Source: Crossiella sp. CA-258035 (lineage in GTDB: Bacteria > Actinomycetota > Actinomycetes > Mycobacteriales > Pseudonocardiaceae). Taken from it: 64,000 nucleotides of DNA. Location: assembly GCF_030064675.1 (NCBI RefSeq), contig NZ_CP116413.1, forward strand, positions 3,132,001-3,196,000. Reading direction: 5' to 3'. Of this stretch, positions 18,146-26,852 are shown piece by piece. The notes beneath the pieces were generated by a model, which was given only the letters and a program-made list of their open reading frames with translations, did not search any database and had not been told where the DNA came from. Made by a program: the position numbers and the translations under genes. The first letter of the stretch is position 1. Every line of letters begins with the position of its first letter.

Positions 18146-18664
18146 TCACGGAGCGTCCGCCTTCTTTTCCCCGGTAGAGCCAGGCTTTTGGGGGAACTGG
18201 AGGGCGTCGAAGTAACTCTCCGATTCTTTTCCGCGGATCACGCTCGCCTTGTCCAGCAGGGCCTTGGTCGCGTCGTAGCGCCGCTGTTCCTTGTTCGGCC
18301 CGTCCACCAGCGACTGCGCGTGGTGCATCTCCAGCTCCCAGGCCGAGTAGGCCTCGGTGAGCTTGAAGTCGCTGCGGCGCAGCAGGCCCCAGTTCTTGTC
18401 CCACTGGTAGAAGGAGTGCAGGCCGGTGCACAGCGCGATCAGCACGCCGATCACCGCGATGGTGAGGTCCTTGTACGGGAAGGTGATCACCGTGATCAGC
18501 GGCAGGCTGATGCTCAGCACCGTGACCAGGATGCCGGAGAGGCGGAAGAACCTGCGGTTCCACCGGGACCGGAACCGGTAGCGGTCGCGCAGGTCGATCA
18601 CGTACTGGCGGGCCACCCGCCCGTACTCGCCGTGGTCGGGATTGGCCGCGGACTTGTTTGCCAC
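18146..18664 (-). CDS. DUF4231/SLATT-like two-helix membrane protein
   Basis: 172 residues. A basic N-terminal region (YRFRSRWNRRFFRL) precedes two membrane helices close together (about residues 41-63 and 67-88, short turn FPYKDL), followed by a cytoplasmic helical tail (LTEAYSAWELEMHHAQS, QRRYDATKALLD). This is the plan of DUF4231 proteins, related to SLATT domains that have been proposed as pore-forming effectors in nucleotide-sensing systems. No sensor or effector partner is visible here, so a defence role is not supported. Confidence 0.72.
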   Translation of the reverse strand: MANKSAANPDHGEYGRVARQYVIDLRDRYRFRSRWNRRFFRLSGILVTVLSISLPLITVITFPYKDLTIAVIGVLIALCTGLHSFYQWDKNWGLLRRSDFKLTEAYSAWELEMHHAQSLVDGPNKEQRRYDATKALLDKASVIRGKESESYFDALQFPQKPGSTGEKKADAP

Positions 18665-18679
18665 CGGTACCGCCCTGGG

Positions 18680-19423
18680 TCAGTGCTCACTGGAGGGGAC
18701 GAACCCGGAGAATATGATGTTGTCGGCCGATTCGTGAGCCCTTCTCGCCTGAGCGGCCGAACCGACCGGCCAGGCGAGCACCGGCCGCCCCCGCTCGCGC
18801 CAGTAGGCCGCGGCCCTGGACGGCAGCCCGGCCAGCTCGAAGCTGATGAAGTCCGGCCTGGTCAGGAAGTTCGCCACCAGGCTGCGGCCGAGGGCCCGGC
18901 TGACCGGGTCGGCGTGGGACAGCAGCCCGGAGATCTGCCCGAGTGGGCACCGGATGCCCAGCCGCCGCAGCCGGAACACCGCCACCGGGTCGAAGGAGTG
19001 CACCGCGACCTCGCCCCGGTAGGCCCGCAGGTGCCCGAGCAGCGCGGCCTCGATGCCGCGGCCGTCGAGCGGGTGCGCGTGCTTGGTCTCGATCAGCAGC
19101 GGCACCCGGCCGTCGACCAGGTCGAGGACGTCGGTGAACCGGGGGATGCCGTGCTCGGTGCCGCTCAGGCGCAGCGCGCGGAGCTCGGCGGCGGTGCGGC
19201 CGCTGACCGGTCCGGGCCGGCCGGTGAGCCGGGCCAGGTCGGCGTCGTGGATGACCACCAGGTGGCCGTCGGCGCTGAAGCGCACGTCGAGCTCGCAGGG
19301 GAAGCCCTGGCGGATCGCGGACTCGAAGGCGGGCAGCGAGTTCTCCGGGATGCCGGCGGAGGGGTCGTGCAGGCCGCGGTGCGCGATCGGCACGGCGGTC
19401 AGCCACTGCGGCAGGTCGCCCAT
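18680..19423 (-). CDS. Glycerophosphodiester phosphodiesterase
   Basis: 247 residues, one GDPD TIM-barrel domain, no signal peptide. The catalytic His of AHRGLH, the ELDVRFSADGH metal-binding Glu-x-Asp and the second His in VVIHDADL are all present. It hydrolyses glycerophosphodiesters to glycerol-3-phosphate and an alcohol in the cytosol. It ends 15 bases before the DUF4231 gene begins on the same strand, so the two may be co-transcribed. Confidence 0.93.
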   Translation of the reverse strand: MGDLPQWLTAVPIAHRGLHDPSAGIPENSLPAFESAIRQGFPCELDVRFSADGHLVVIHDADLARLTGRPGPVSGRTAAELRALRLSGTEHGIPRFTDVLDLVDGRVPLLIETKHAHPLDGRGIEAALLGHLRAYRGEVAVHSFDPVAVFRLRRLGIRCPLGQISGLLSHADPVSRALGRSLVANFLTRPDFISFELAGLPSRAAAYWRERGRPVLAWPVGSAAQARRAHESADNIIFSGFVPSSEH

Positions 19424-19491
19424 CGGTTCAGGCTAGGGCGTCGGCGGGCGGGATGGGGAGCAGCGGCGCGCCGGGACTCGCTGGAGGCGGT

Positions 19492-20370
19492 TCAGGGCCG
19501 CCAGTGGGCGCGCAGGGCGGCGGCCACCGCGTGCGTGGCGGGGCTGGGGGAGCGGCGCGGGTCGTAGGTCAGCAGCACCGGGGCCTCGGTGTGCGCGGGC
19601 AGCGGCAGCTCGGCCAGGCGGCCCTGCTCGACCAGCTCGCGCACCGCGGCGGTCGGGAACAGGCCGAGGCCCAGTCCGCCTGCCACGCAGGCCCTGGCGG
19701 CCTCGATGCTGCCGAAGCGGGTCAGCCGGGGCTGGGCGTCCGGGACCGCGAGCAGCCGGTGGGCCAGCCGGTCGCTGTAGAAGCAGCCGGGCTCCAGCAG
19801 GAAGAAGCTCTCCCTGGCCAGCTGGGACCAGCGCGGCCTGCGCCCGGCCAGCCGGTGCTCCGGCGCGCACACCAGGCTCAGTGGTTCCTGGCCGAGGGGT
19901 TCGGCGGTCAGGTCGGGTTCCGGGGTGGCGTCCAGGACCAGGGCGAGCTGGGCGCGGCCGGTGTGCAACAGCCTGCCGCCGAGGGCGGTGCCCGCCGGGA
20001 TCAGGTGCAGCTCGATGCGCGGTTGTTCCACGCGCAGGGCGGTGATCAGCTCGGGCAGCCGGTAGGCGCACAGGGACTCGGTGGCGGCCAGGGTGACCTC
20101 GCCGCTGGGCGGGCCGTCGGCGCCCGCGGCGGTGTGCAGGGCGGCCTCGGCGGCCAGCAGGTCCTCGGCGGGGCGGAGCAGGCGGCGGCCGGCCGCGGTG
20201 AGTTCGGCCCCGCCGGGCAGGCGGTCGAACAGGCGGGCGCCGAGCTGTTTCTCCAGGGTGCGGATCTGCACGGTGACGGTGGACTGGGCCAGGTGCAGCT
20301 CGGCGGCGGTGCTGGTGAAGTTTCTGTTGCGGCTCAACGAGAGGAAGGTGTGCAGCAGCCGGGTGTCCAC
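19492..20370 (-). CDS. LysR-family transcriptional regulator
   Basis: 292 residues. N-terminal winged HTH (residues 1-60) with the standard TAAELHLAQSTVTVQIRTLE pattern, followed by a two-lobed substrate-binding domain. It is divergent from the PhzF gene, with 84 bp between starts that hold a 10-bp palindrome, so PhzF is the likely target. Confidence 0.93.
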   Translation of the reverse strand: MDTRLLHTFLSLSRNRNFTSTAAELHLAQSTVTVQIRTLEKQLGARLFDRLPGGAELTAAGRRLLRPAEDLLAAEAALHTAAGADGPPSGEVTLAATESLCAYRLPELITALRVEQPRIELHLIPAGTALGGRLLHTGRAQLALVLDATPEPDLTAEPLGQEPLSLVCAPEHRLAGRRPRWSQLARESFFLLEPGCFYSDRLAHRLLAVPDAQPRLTRFGSIEAARACVAGGLGLGLFPTAAVRELVEQGRLAELPLPAHTEAPVLLTYDPRRSPSPATHAVAAALRAHWRP

Positions 20371-20409
20371 CCCGCCACCCTATCGCGGAACTCGATCGGC
20401 ACAATGAGA

Positions 20410-20419
20410 AACGATCGTT
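20410..20419. promoter_or_regulatory. Candidate LysR operator
   Basis: Perfect palindrome AACGATCGTT in the divergent interval between lysR and the PhzF gene. Confidence 0.4.
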
Positions 20420-20454
20420 GGACAGCATGACGAACCGGGACGAGGCTTGGGGCC

Positions 20455-21294
20455 ATGACCACAGACGTGTTGCGCTACACCGCCTTCACCGCCGACCCGG
20501 CGGGCGGCAACCCCGCCGGGGTCGTGCTGGACGCCACCGGCTGGACCGACGACCGGATGCAGGCCGTGGCCGCCGAGGTCGGCTACTCCGAGACCGCGTT
20601 CGTGCTGCCCGGCCCAGATCCCCGGCAGGCCGTGCTCCGCTACTTCAGCCCGCTGGCCGAGGTCGCCTTCTGCGGGCACGCCACGGTGGCCACCGCGGCC
20701 GCGCTGACCGAGCGGCACGGCGCCGGGGACTACGTCTTCAGCACCCCGGCCGGGGTGATCCCGGTGCACACCCGGATCACCGACGGGGTCGCCAGCGCGA
20801 CCCTGACCAGCGTGCCCACCAGCTTCACGCCGGTCTCGCCCGGCGTGCTCACCGAGGTGCTGACCTACCTGAACTGGCACCCCAGGGACCTCGACCCCGG
20901 CCACCCGCCGGTGGTCGCCTTCGGCGGCGGCCACCACCTGGTGCTGGCCACCCGCACCCGCAAGCGCCTGGCCAACCTGTCGTACGAGTTCGGCCCGCTG
21001 GCCGGGCTGATGCGGCAGGAGAACTGGACCACCCTCCAGCTGGTGTACTTCGACCCGGACGGAACCATCCACTCCCGCAACCCGTTCCCGGTCGGCGGCG
21101 TGGTGGAGGACCCGGCCACCGGGGCGGCCGCGGCCGCGCTCGGCGGCTACCTGCGGCCGAACCTGGACCGCCCGGCGCTGCTGACCATCCGGCAGGGCGA
21201 GGACATGGGCAGGCCGAGCCTGCTGGTGGTGGAGATCGACCCGGCGGACCCGCGGATCCGGGTCACCGGACAGGCCGTGCCGCTGCCGGGTTGA
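20455..21294 (+). CDS. PhzF-family isomerase/epimerase
   Basis: 279 residues of the diaminopimelate-epimerase-like fold. The active-site Glu lies in EVGYSETAFVLPG and the later GGVVEDPATGAAAAALGGYL glycine-rich motif is typical of PhzF homologues. PhzF itself isomerises DHHA in phenazine synthesis, but no other phenazine genes are nearby, so the true substrate is unknown. It is followed after 8 bases by a GNAT gene, probably in the same transcript. Confidence 0.9.
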   Translation: MTTDVLRYTAFTADPAGGNPAGVVLDATGWTDDRMQAVAAEVGYSETAFVLPGPDPRQAVLRYFSPLAEVAFCGHATVATAAALTERHGAGDYVFSTPAGVIPVHTRITDGVASATLTSVPTSFTPVSPGVLTEVLTYLNWHPRDLDPGHPPVVAFGGGHHLVLATRTRKRLANLSYEFGPLAGLMRQENWTTLQLVYFDPDGTIHSRNPFPVGGVVEDPATGAAAAALGGYLRPNLDRPALLTIRQGEDMGRPSLLVVEIDPADPRIRVTGQAVPLPG

Positions 21295-21302
21295 ATAGGC
21301 CG

Positions 21303-21932
21303 GTGAGCGATCAAGCGCTGAGCGAGCTGTTGCGGCGGGCCGCCGAGGGCGATCCGCCGCCGGCCGATGGCGGGGTGAGCGTGCTGCCGCAGGGCGCGGA
21401 GGCGACACCGGCGGTGCTGGCCTTCACCGCGCACCACGTGGTGGTGGCCGATGTGCCCGAGGAGTGGGTGCGGGCGCGGCTGCCGGCCGATGACCTGTCC
21501 GCGCCGCTGAACCCGCCGTTCCTGACCGCGCTGTGCGCCGCCACCGGCCGCGAGGTCAACAACATCGACGCGGTGCTGGTGGCGCAGGGTCCGGCGGTCG
21601 CGCCCGAGCTGGGCCTGACCCCGGCCGACGACCGCACCCACGAACGGGTGCGGCGGGCCGAGGACTTCCGCACCGACATCCGGGTCTGGACCTGCCCTGG
21701 CGGGCTGGTGCTGCTCGGACGCGGTGTTGGCGGCCGCTGGGAAGTAGCGGCCGAGGTGGACCTGGAGTTCCGGGGCAAAGGGCTCGGGCGGGCGTTGTTC
21801 GCCGCGGCCCGAGCGCTGGCCCCCGGGGATGTGCCCGTGTGGGCACAGGTCGCGCCCGGCAACGCGGCCTCACTGCGAGCGGTGCTCGCCGCGGGCTACC
21901 GGCCGGTGGGCGCGGAGGTGCTGCTGAAGTAG
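21303..21932 (+). CDS. GNAT N-acetyltransferase
   Basis: 209 residues from the GTG at 21303; upstream sequence in this frame belongs to the PhzF gene in another frame. The C-terminal third carries the acetyl-CoA motif (EFRGKGLGRALFAAA) followed by APGNAASLRAVLAAGYRPVG. The N-terminal two thirds contain an AFTAHHVVVADVPEEWV segment of a less common subgroup. Acceptor unknown. Confidence 0.86.
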   Translation: MSDQALSELLRRAAEGDPPPADGGVSVLPQGAEATPAVLAFTAHHVVVADVPEEWVRARLPADDLSAPLNPPFLTALCAATGREVNNIDAVLVAQGPAVAPELGLTPADDRTHERVRRAEDFRTDIRVWTCPGGLVLLGRGVGGRWEVAAEVDLEFRGKGLGRALFAAARALAPGDVPVWAQVAPGNAASLRAVLAAGYRPVGAEVLLK

Positions 21933-21936
21933 CCGA

Positions 21937-22083
21937 TCAGTTGGCGTACTCGTGGTCCGCGCTGAGGCCCTCCGGCTCGTGGAACAGGGCGTCGTGCGCC
22001 CAGGTGGTGGCAGCGGTCCGCTGCGCCACGATCTGCGGCTGGTCCCCGGCGGGGTGGCTGAACAAAGTCTGCTGAAGTGCCAT
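21937..22083 (-). CDS. Small 48-residue protein of unknown function
   Basis: A 48-codon frame with strong G/C at third positions and a Gln/His-rich product (ALQQTLFSHPAGDQPQIVAQ...ATTWAHDALFHEPEGLS). GGAAA lies 7 bases before the ATG. A longer frame to 22194 adds an Arg-rich stretch without coding bias and is not favoured. It could be a peptide precursor, but no modifying enzyme is adjacent. Confidence 0.5.
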   Translation of the reverse strand: MALQQTLFSHPAGDQPQIVAQRTAATTWAHDALFHEPEGLSADHEYAN

Positions 22084-22230
22084 GTGTGTTTCCGATCTGT
22101 CCCGCGCTCCCTGGCCACGGCCCCGGAATGGGCGTACGTCGGCACGGCGCGGATGACGTGAAGAAGGGGAGTGTGAACTCCCGGCACCCACCACGGTACA
22201 CGAAGATCGTGGTGGGATGCCGGAATTAGC

Positions 22231-23937
22231 TCAACCAGTGCGTTGCATGGCCGGTGCGGGCGGCGCGGGCTGGCCGCGCAGCACGTCCGTGCGGGTGGAT
22301 CCCGGCCGCCCGAGCACCCAGCTGGATCCGCGCAGGGACTTGGCCTGTTGCTTCAGCGGCGCGAGCAGCCGGGAGGTCTCCCGGTGGTCGTGCACGCTGC
22401 CCGCGGCGCACACCAGGGTGGCCATGGACACCGTGATCGAGCGCCCGTGCACCCGCCGGTCCGGGTCCAGCACCGCGCTGGCCAGGCGGACCAGGTCGTC
22501 CAGCTCGCAGACCACCAGGAAGTCGTCACCGCCGATGTGACCGACACAGGCGTGCCGCAGGGCGGCGGCCACGTCGGTGAGGCCACGGCCCAGGTGCCGG
22601 ATCAGGTCGTCGCCCGCGGCGAAACCGGCGTTGTCGTTGACCCACTTGAAGCTGTCCACGTCCAGCCAGGTGACGGCGAAGATCTGGCCGGTGGCGATGC
22701 GCTGGCTCAGGTCCCTGGCGATCGCGTCGCTGCCGGGCAGCCTGGTCAGCGGGTTGAGCGCGGCGGCGTGCGCGACCTTCATCTCGGCCATGCCGCGGAA
22801 GAGGTCGGACAGCCGGACCACGCCGAGGCAGTGGCCGCCCTCGTCCAGCACCACCAGGTCGTCGTACATCCGGTCGGAGGAGCCGCCGGACATCAGGTTC
22901 AGCGCCTCCATCGCGGTGGCGTCGGTGCCCACCGCCCTGGGCTCGTCGGCCAGCCGGGAGGCCGGGCGCTTGGCGTGCAGCGCGTGGCCGTAGGGGCCGG
23001 TGACGGCGAGCAGGAACCGGTTCCGGTCGATCGTCCACTGTGGATGTTCGTCCTCGTCGACCAGGACGATGCTGGTGATGTCCGGGCGGTCGGCGAAGAT
23101 CTTGCGCGCGGCGTCGGCGGTGGCGTCCTGGGCCAGCATCGTTGCCGGGCACAGGTAGTCGGTGACCCTGGGGCCCGCGGTGGCCACCGGCAGCTGCACC
23201 GCGCCCACGTCGGAGAGCTCGTTGAGCGCGGCGGAGAGGGTGACCCTGGTGTTGGGCCTGCGGCTGGGCGGGGCGATCAGGTCGCCCTGCACCAGGTGGA
23301 TGCCGGCCGCGCGCACCGCCTGCAGCTGTGCCCTGGTCTCCACGCCCTGCGCGATCACGGTGGCGCCCGCCTGGGTGCAGGTGTGCGCCAGCCCTTCCAG
23401 CAGGGCCTGTTTGCGGGTGTCCTCCGGCAGTCCGGCCAGCACCGCCCGGTCCAGCTTGACCAGGTTCGGCTGCACGTCCAGCAGGAAGGTCAGTGGGATG
23501 TCGCCGCCGCCGATGCCGTCGAGGGCGACCAGGAAGCCGATGGTGCGCAGCCGCCGGAGCCGTTCCAGCAGCAGGCCGCGGTCCAGGTGCGAGATCGGGT
23601 CGCCGATCTCCAGGATCACCTCGCGCGGGCGGCGGCCGGTGGCACGCAGCGCGCCGAAGAGCGCCTCCATCCCGGCCGGGTCCTCCACCACGGTGTCGGC
23701 CAGGATGTTGAGGTGCAGGGGCAGCAGTGTCTCGTGTTCGGAGGCGAACTGCACCGCGAGCACGGCCAGTTCGATGTCGAGGTCGGTGAGACGACCGGCT
23801 TCAGCGGCCGTCCGGAACAGGTCGTGCACGTGACCCCGGAGCGGCCGGGCTAGCGCCTCGACCGCGACCACACCGCCGGTGTTGGTATTGACCAGCGGCT
23901 GGAAGGCGACATGCACTTGGTCCAGCAGCGTGGGCAC
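22231..23937 (-). CDS. EAL-CBS-GGDEF signalling protein with degenerate catalytic motifs
   Basis: 568 residues, GTG start, no membrane helix. Residues 1-235 form an EAL domain: EAL, HLNI, ILEIGD, LVKLD and LVQGDLIA are present, but DDFG is ALDGIG and AEGVE is AQGVE. The middle (about 260-390) is a CBS pair (DYLCPATMLAQDATADAARKIF). The C-terminus (about 395-530) is a GGDEF domain with LDVDSFKWVNDNAGFAAGDD and GGDDF in place of GGDEF. The EAL half is probably inactive as a c-di-GMP phosphodiesterase; cyclase activity is uncertain. The CBS pair suggests adenosyl-nucleotide sensing. Confidence 0.9.
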   Translation of the reverse strand: MPTLLDQVHVAFQPLVNTNTGGVVAVEALARPLRGHVHDLFRTAAEAGRLTDLDIELAVLAVQFASEHETLLPLHLNILADTVVEDPAGMEALFGALRATGRRPREVILEIGDPISHLDRGLLLERLRRLRTIGFLVALDGIGGGDIPLTFLLDVQPNLVKLDRAVLAGLPEDTRKQALLEGLAHTCTQAGATVIAQGVETRAQLQAVRAAGIHLVQGDLIAPPSRRPNTRVTLSAALNELSDVGAVQLPVATAGPRVTDYLCPATMLAQDATADAARKIFADRPDITSIVLVDEDEHPQWTIDRNRFLLAVTGPYGHALHAKRPASRLADEPRAVGTDATAMEALNLMSGGSSDRMYDDLVVLDEGGHCLGVVRLSDLFRGMAEMKVAHAAALNPLTRLPGSDAIARDLSQRIATGQIFAVTWLDVDSFKWVNDNAGFAAGDDLIRHLGRGLTDVAAALRHACVGHIGGDDFLVVCELDDLVRLASAVLDPDRRVHGRSITVSMATLVCAAGSVHDHRETSRLLAPLKQQAKSLRGSSWVLGRPGSTRTDVLRGQPAPPAPAMQRTG

Positions 23938-24046
23938 AGCGCAGATCGTGCCCGCTAAATCACTCTCCGACGAGGCCGTTCACCACAAGTTCACGGAGTC
24001 TGTGTCGCTTCGTCTCACAACCGGCCGGTAGGACGCGCAAAGGTGC

Positions 24047-25216
24047 TCACAAGCGGCCAAGAAACGCCATCCGGGTGCGGGTGCCCCACGGCGCGTGCCG
24101 GAACAGCCCGGCCATGGCCAGCGCGGTGCCGCGCACGTCTTCCCGGCCGGAGAGGTAGTGCGCCTGCTCGGCCTCGGGCATGCCGAAGAACAGCTCGAAG
24201 AACCGGGGCAGGTCGCCGGCGGGCAGCGCGAGCAGCACCCGCAGCCCACTGCGGCGCAGCGCGTGCACCGCCTTGGCCGAGGGCGACCACAGCACCCGCC
24301 ACCCGGCGGCCACGGCGGCGGGCGCTCCGGCGGGCAGCGCGGCGTGCACGGCCTCGGCCACCCTGGGCGCCAGCGCGAGCGCGGCGGCCACGCTGAACCC
24401 GGTGGCCGGGTGCACCAGCCCGGCGGCCGCGCCGAAGGGCAGCAGGTCGCGCACCCTGGGCGGCGGATCGTCCACTCTGAACCGGACGCGTTCCTGGGTT
24501 TCGTTGCCGGACAAGGAGATCCCGTACTGACTGAGCCGGTCGGCGAGCTTGCGCCGCAGCTCCGGGTAGCCCAGTCCGGGCCGCCGGGCCAGCGAGGTCT
24601 CCTCCAGCAGGGTGCGGCCGTCGCCCATCGGCTGGGCGTAGAGGAAGGTCGGCCAGTCCGCAGGCCCGTTGCTGGCGTGCCGCCAGTCCATGAACACCGA
24701 CTCGCCCGGCGGCACCAGTTCGGCGACCTGCTCGCTGGGCAGCAGCACCCCGAAGGCGGTCTGCTCGGCCGCGGGCCGCCGGGGGCGTCCGCCGCAGAGC
24801 ACGCGCCGGTCGCCGGTGGCGTCCACCACCAGCCGGGCGGCCAGCGCCTGCCCGTCGGTGAGCTGGACCAGGCTGCCGTCGCAGGTGTGCGCGACGGTGA
24901 CCGCCGAGCCCTGCCGCACGGTCAGCTCCGGGTGGCGCAGGTGCTCGCGCAGGGCTTCGTTGTCCAGCAGCGCGTAGCGCCGGGTCAGCTCGTGCCGGTT
25001 CTCGGCGATGGCGACCGTGCGCTCCGGGCAGCTGCGCACCACCGAGCCGGGCAGGTCGATGGGCAGCTCGTCGGTCCAGGCCGCGTAGGTCTGCCGCCAG
25101 GGCCGCCCCGGCGCGGGATCGAGCACGGTGGTGCGCAGGCCCAGCCGCGCACAGGCTCCGGCGAGCGCGAACCCGGCCGGTCCGCCGCCGACGACCACAA
25201 CGTCCTGCACGTGCAT
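24047..25216 (-). CDS. Lycopene cyclase-family FAD/NAD-binding protein
   Basis: 389 residues from the ATG at 25216. The Rossmann motif VVVGGGPAGFALAGACARLG opens the protein, and LDNEALREHL, VVDATGDRR and GAAAGLVHPATGFSVAAAL match the CrtL/CrtY family that cyclises lycopene ends to beta rings. No other carotenoid genes are in the window, so the pathway must be completed elsewhere or the enzyme acts on another isoprenoid. It begins 14 bases after the tRNase Z stop. Confidence 0.85.
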   Translation of the reverse strand: MHVQDVVVVGGGPAGFALAGACARLGLRTTVLDPAPGRPWRQTYAAWTDELPIDLPGSVVRSCPERTVAIAENRHELTRRYALLDNEALREHLRHPELTVRQGSAVTVAHTCDGSLVQLTDGQALAARLVVDATGDRRVLCGGRPRRPAAEQTAFGVLLPSEQVAELVPPGESVFMDWRHASNGPADWPTFLYAQPMGDGRTLLEETSLARRPGLGYPELRRKLADRLSQYGISLSGNETQERVRFRVDDPPPRVRDLLPFGAAAGLVHPATGFSVAAALALAPRVAEAVHAALPAGAPAAVAAGWRVLWSPSAKAVHALRRSGLRVLLALPAGDLPRFFELFFGMPEAEQAHYLSGREDVRGTALAMAGLFRHAPWGTRTRMAFLGRL

Positions 25217-25230
25217 CAGCGAATCATGCG

Positions 25231-26145
25231 CTACCGCCGCGGGGGAACCGCGATCCGGTCGAGATCGGCGGCGACCACCAGTTCGCCGTCGAAGTGCCGG
25301 GCCGCCTCGGCGCGGAAGGCCTCCAGGTCGGGGTAGCGCTGGGAGAAGTGGGTGAGCACCAGTTTGCGCACCCCGCACTCGGCCGCGACCAGCCCGGCCT
25401 GGCCCGCGGTGAGGTGCCCGACCTGGGCGGCCAGCTCGGCCTCGCTGTCCAGGAAGGTGGACTCGATGACCAGCAGGTCGACGTCCCTGGCCAGCTCGAA
25501 GACGTTCGGGCAGAGCCGGGTGTCCATGATGAAGGCGAACTTCTGCCCCGGCCTGGGCACGCTGACCTGGCCGAGCTCGATCCGGCGGCCGTCGAGGTCC
25601 AGGTGCCCGTCCCGGCGCAGCTGCCGCACCAGCGGCCCGCGCACCCCGGCCGCGGCCAGCTCCGCGGGCAGCATGCGCAGTGAGTCCGCCTCGACCAGCC
25701 GGTAGCCGAAGGCCTCCACCGGGTGCGCCAGCCGCCGCGCCTCCAGGGTGCCGAAGGAGCCGGTGGCCACCACCCCGTCGGCGTGCACGGGTTCCTCGCG
25801 CAGGTCGGCGGTCTCGAAGAAGGAGGTGGCATAGCGCAGCCGGTGGAAGTACTCCGCGCCGGAGGCCGGGTAGTGCGCGTGCACCGGGTGCGCGACCTTG
25901 TCCAGGGACAGCCGCTGCACGATGCCGGGCACGCCCAGGCAGTGGTCGCCGTGGAAGTGGGTCAGGCACAGCCGGGTGATCGAGCTGGCCGGGACTCCAC
26001 TGTGGACCATCTGCCGCTGGGTGCCCTCGCCGGGGTCGAACATAAAGCCCTGGTCGTCCCAGCGCAGCAGGTAGCCGTTGTGGTTGCGCTGCCGGGTGGG
26101 CACCTGGCTGGCGGTGCCCAGGACGATCAGTTCGCGGTTCGACAC
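25231..26145 (-). CDS. rnz: Ribonuclease Z (tRNA 3'-end processing), metallo-beta-lactamase fold
   Basis: 304 residues from a GTG at 26145. TACAGT on the minus strand (26153-26158) ends 7 bases before it, so a leaderless start fits better than the longer reading to 26181. Zinc ligands are in [10 protein letters not shown] (motif II); MDTRLCP and LTHFSQRY supply later ligands. It removes 3' trailers from tRNA precursors. The downstream lycopene cyclase gene is close enough to share the transcript. Confidence 0.92.
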   Translation of the reverse strand: MSNRELIVLGTASQVPTRQRNHNGYLLRWDDQGFMFDPGEGTQRQMVHSGVPASSITRLCLTHFHGDHCLGVPGIVQRLSLDKVAHPVHAHYPASGAEYFHRLRYATSFFETADLREEPVHADGVVATGSFGTLEARRLAHPVEAFGYRLVEADSLRMLPAELAAAGVRGPLVRQLRRDGHLDLDGRRIELGQVSVPRPGQKFAFIMDTRLCPNVFELARDVDLLVIESTFLDSEAELAAQVGHLTAGQAGLVAAECGVRKLVLTHFSQRYPDLEAFRAEAARHFDGELVVAADLDRIAVPPRR

Positions 26146-26183
26146 GGTGGGCACTGTAGGCGGGGGAGCCTGGCCGGGCACGC

Positions 26184-26852
26184 CTATTCGCGGCCGGGGC
26201 GGACGATGCCGTGCTCGTAGGCGAAGACGATCACCTGGGCGCGGTCGCGCAGGCCGAGCTTGGTCAGGATGCGGCCCACGTGCACCTTGACGGTGAGCTC
26301 GGACAGGTGCACGCGCGCGCCGATCTCCCGGTTAGACAGTCCCTTGGCCAGCGCGCGCAGCACCTCGTGCTCGCGGGCGGTGAGCGGGTCGGGCAGCCGG
26401 TCGAGCGGGTTGGGCCGTTCCGGGGCGGGCAGCTGGTCGGCGAACCGTTCGATCAGCCGCCGGGTCACCGCGGGGGCCAGTGCGGACTCCCCGGCGGCGA
26501 CCACCCGGATCCCGTGCACGAGCTCGGCCGGCATGGCGTCCTTGAGCAGGAAGCCGGAGGCCCCCGCGCGCAGTGCGCCGTAGACGTACTCGTCGAGGTC
26601 GAAGGTGGTGAGCACGAGCACCCTGGCTCCGGCGCTCTCGGCCACGATCCGCCGGGTGGCCTCGATGCCGTCCATGCCGGGCATGCGCACGTCCATCAGC
26701 ACCACGTCCGGGCGCAGCGCCCTGGTCATGGCGATCGCCTCCGGTCCGGTGCCGGCCTCGCCGAGCACCTCGAGGTCGGGCTCCGGGCTGAGCACGGAGC
26801 GGAAACCCAGGCGCAGCAACGGTTGGTCGTCCACCAGGAGCACGCCGACCAT
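26184..26852 (-). CDS. NarL/LuxR-family response regulator
   Basis: 222 residues. Receiver domain (1-120) with phosphoacceptor Asp54 ([10 protein letters not shown]), acidic pocket Asp8/Asp9, conserved Thr/Lys, then a LuxR-type HTH (about 155-215: [20 protein letters not shown]). Start overlaps the kinase stop by one base. The unit ABC ATPase - permease - kinase - regulator suggests control of the exporter in response to an envelope-active compound. Confidence 0.95.
   Translation of the reverse strand: MVGVLLVDDQPLLRLGFRSVLSPEPDLEVLGEAGTGPEAIAMTRALRPDVVLMDVRMPGMDGIEATRRIVAESAGARVLVLTTFDLDEYVYGALRAGASGFLLKDAMPAELVHGIRVVAAGESALAPAVTRRLIERFADQLPAPERPNPLDRLPDPLTAREHEVLRALAKGLSNREIGARVHLSELTVKVHVGRILTKLGLRDRAQVIVFAYEHGIVRPGRE

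Noticed and set aside
18146-18664. SLATT-type defence effector
   Set aside because: The two-helix plan is similar, but no nucleotide cyclase, sensor or nuclease gene is adjacent; neighbours are housekeeping-like.
20455-21294. Phenazine biosynthesis locus
   Set aside because: Only a PhzF-family gene is present; no phzA/B, D, E or G genes lie nearby.
24047-25969. 640-codon frame joining the lycopene cyclase to upstream sequence
   Set aside because: The first 250 residues are a wrong-frame reading of rnz; the cyclase begins at 25216 with its Rossmann motif.
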